Source of the DNA: HIMB59 sp038124765
GTDB taxonomy: Bacteria > Pseudomonadota > Alphaproteobacteria > HIMB59
Direction of reading: 5' to 3'
Length of the DNA: 64,000 nt
NCBI GenBank assembly: GCA_038124765.1
Contig: JAYPCO010000001.1
Coordinates: 1 to 64,000 of the forward strand
Part shown: in pieces, positions 62,872 to 64,000 of the stretch
Layout of the letters: each line of letters starts with the position of its first letter
Position numbering within the stretch: the stretch's first letter is position 1
Position numbers and translations under genes: made by a program
The notes under the pieces: model-generated
Seen by the model: only the letters and a program-made list of their open reading frames with translations
Databases searched by the model: none
Told to the model about the DNA's origin: nothing

Positions 62872-64000
62872 TTATGTATTACTAGTGTTTAATATAGTTA
62901 AATCTAAATACATATAAATATTTCTTAAAATATTATAAAATGCATGCTTAACAGTATTTCCTGCAGTCATAAATGGCCCATAGGTCTCTCTTGGATTTTG
63001 CATAAATGTAAATGATAAATATTTTGGATCATTGTATGGAAAATAGCTAACATAAGTAACATTTTGAAAATAGCCTTTTTCATACTTCTTATCAGCGGTA
63101 CCAGTTTTGCCAGCAATTAAAAAATTATTGTAAAGCTCTTCATTTGACTCGTTTGCATAGAATAATAATTTATTGAGAGTATTAGAAATATTATTAAATT
63201 TATTTTTTTTTATTTTATTATCTTTATAAATGTGCGCCTGAAAATCCATTCTTCCAGTTATAATTTTTCCATAGGCATTTATTAATTGTATAGGACTTAC
63301 AGATAACCCATATCCAAATGGCATATTATCACAATAAGATGACTTAAATGGGTTAACTATTGGATTAGCAGAATACATCTCAAAACCAATATCGGTTGAA
63401 TTTAATAGACCTAAATTTTCAAAGTCCCTCTTAAATTCTTTTTGACAATCCAACTTTCGTCTAATTAAAACAGCACCTCTATTAGAAGATTGTTTTAAAA
63501 TATCTTTAACTTGGTAGGGAATTTTACTTGGCGAAAAATCCTTAACCAATTTATCGCCTATATAAACAGGTTGATCTACATCGAAATATTCATTTAAATC
63601 CAATTTGTTATTATTTAAAGCTGAAAATACTGTAAATGGCTTAAACACCGATCCAAACTCAAATGTAAGATCCTTTAAAGGAAGCAAAGACTCATCGAAC
63701 TGTTTATTTGAATTATCTATATAAACATTGCTAAGTATAGCCTCCTTGTCTAAATCAATAATTACACTTAAGGCATAATCTGGATTTAAATTTTCAACAT
63801 CCTTAGAAAGTGACTCATACACTAGTTTTTGAATTTGAATATCAATACTAAGACTCATATCCTCATCTAATTTACTTACTTTATTTTCAAGTAAAGAAAT
63901 TCCTATTTGATCGATATTAACTTGTCCAATCAAGTTATTAAGTATTTCGCTATATGGATATTTTCTAGTTAAAATTTTTTCAAATTTAATACTGGGTTTG
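62872..64000 (-). CDS. ftsI: Peptidoglycan D,D-transpeptidase FtsI (PBP3), N-terminus beyond window
   Basis: FtsI crosslinks septal peptidoglycan. The open frame runs to the window edge with no start; a TTG at 63933 is internal. Upstream codons read TRKYPYSEILNN, the family YP-(G)-linker before the GLE-type region. Transpeptidase motifs are present: SVFK (active serine, in FEFGSVFKPF), SSN and KTG (AGKTGTADK). About 375 residues of the protein are visible and the membrane anchor is outside the window. It leads murE in the dcw cluster. Confidence 0.94.
   Translation of the reverse strand, partial: KPSIKFEKILTRKYPYSEILNNLIGQVNIDQIGISLLENKVSKLDEDMSLSIDIQIQKLVYESLSKDVENLNPDYALSVIIDLDKEAILSNVYIDNSNKQFDESLLPLKDLTFEFGSVFKPFTVFSALNNNKLDLNEYFDVDQPVYIGDKLVKDFSPSKIPYQVKDILKQSSNRGAVLIRRKLDCQKEFKRDFENLGLLNSTDIGFEMYSANPIVNPFKSSYCDNMPFGYGLSVSPIQLINAYGKIITGRMDFQAHIYKDNKIKKNKFNNISNTLNKLLFYANESNEELYNNFLIAGKTGTADKKYEKGYFQNVTYVSYFPYNDPKYLSFTFMQNPRETYGPFMTAGNTVKHAFYNILRNIYMYLDLTILNTSNT

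Noticed and set aside
62872..63933. Complete 353-residue penicillin-binding protein starting at 63933
   Set aside because: The codon is an internal TTG, and the frame continues upstream to the window edge with FtsI-like sequence.

Overview
The window is 64 kb of AT-rich (roughly 30% GC by eye), very densely packed bacterial chromosome. Gene content and order point to a streamlined marine-type alphaproteobacterium, such as the Pelagibacterales or a HIMB59-like lineage. Support comes from the alphaproteobacterial complex I accessory protein NDUFA12 next to MlaD and DUF2155 genes, the tRNA-Tyr/tRNA-Gly/tuf/tRNA-Trp/secE order beside rlmB, a short-LID adenylate kinase, and a TauE/TIGR02186 pair. 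The exact clade cannot be settled from this sequence alone.

Layout. 1-8486 holds the end of accB, accC, a DUF2155-mlaD-mlaD-NDUFA12 block, a SPOR-tailed D,D-carboxypeptidase, a phosphohexomutase, mgtE with tRNA-Leu, lipB, a RluA-type pseudouridine synthase and a fluoride channel. 8501-36565 is one uninterrupted minus-strand run in which tRNA-Tyr, tRNA-Gly, tuf, tRNA-Trp, secE-nusG-rplKAJL-rpoBC, the str genes, S10, spc and alpha operons are fused head to tail. A 100-N assembly gap destroys the rplC/rplD junction, and L30 (rpmD) is absent from its usual place. 36654-38097 holds rlmB, tRNA-Thr and an unknown membrane-anchored protein.

38090-46819 is a formate oxidation island. It contains a two-gene NAD-dependent formate dehydrogenase with the NuoE-like and NuoF-like parts fused, a LysR regulator, a TusA-like sulfur carrier, divergent mobB-moeA and fdhD-mobA pairs for the molybdenum cofactor, and then a reductase-like gene. 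47381-50638 carries a TauE/TIGR02186/Usp operon, a DUF2256 zinc-ribbon ORF with no standard start codon, pyrE and a nucleotidyltransferase. 50635-56838 carries pdxH, fabI, aroC, dxs, xseB, a histone-deacetylase-family amidohydrolase and a glutamine-amidotransferase-like gene. 56807-64000 is the first half of the dcw cell-wall cluster (ftsI-murE-murF-mraY-murD-ftsW), which stops at ftsW.

The strongest unexpected signals are these: all eight convergent gene pairs overlap at their 3' ends; the DUF2256 ORF follows the Usp stop codon in frame with only CTG available as a start; two MCE/MlaD genes lie in tandem; FdhD has one cysteine in its sulfur-transfer loop and a TusA gene nearby; and a two-hydrolase cassette (amidotransferase-like plus HDAC-like) replaces the second half of the dcw cluster. 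I saw no mobile elements, CRISPR arrays, rRNA genes or phage genes, and no gene-free stretch over 300 bases.
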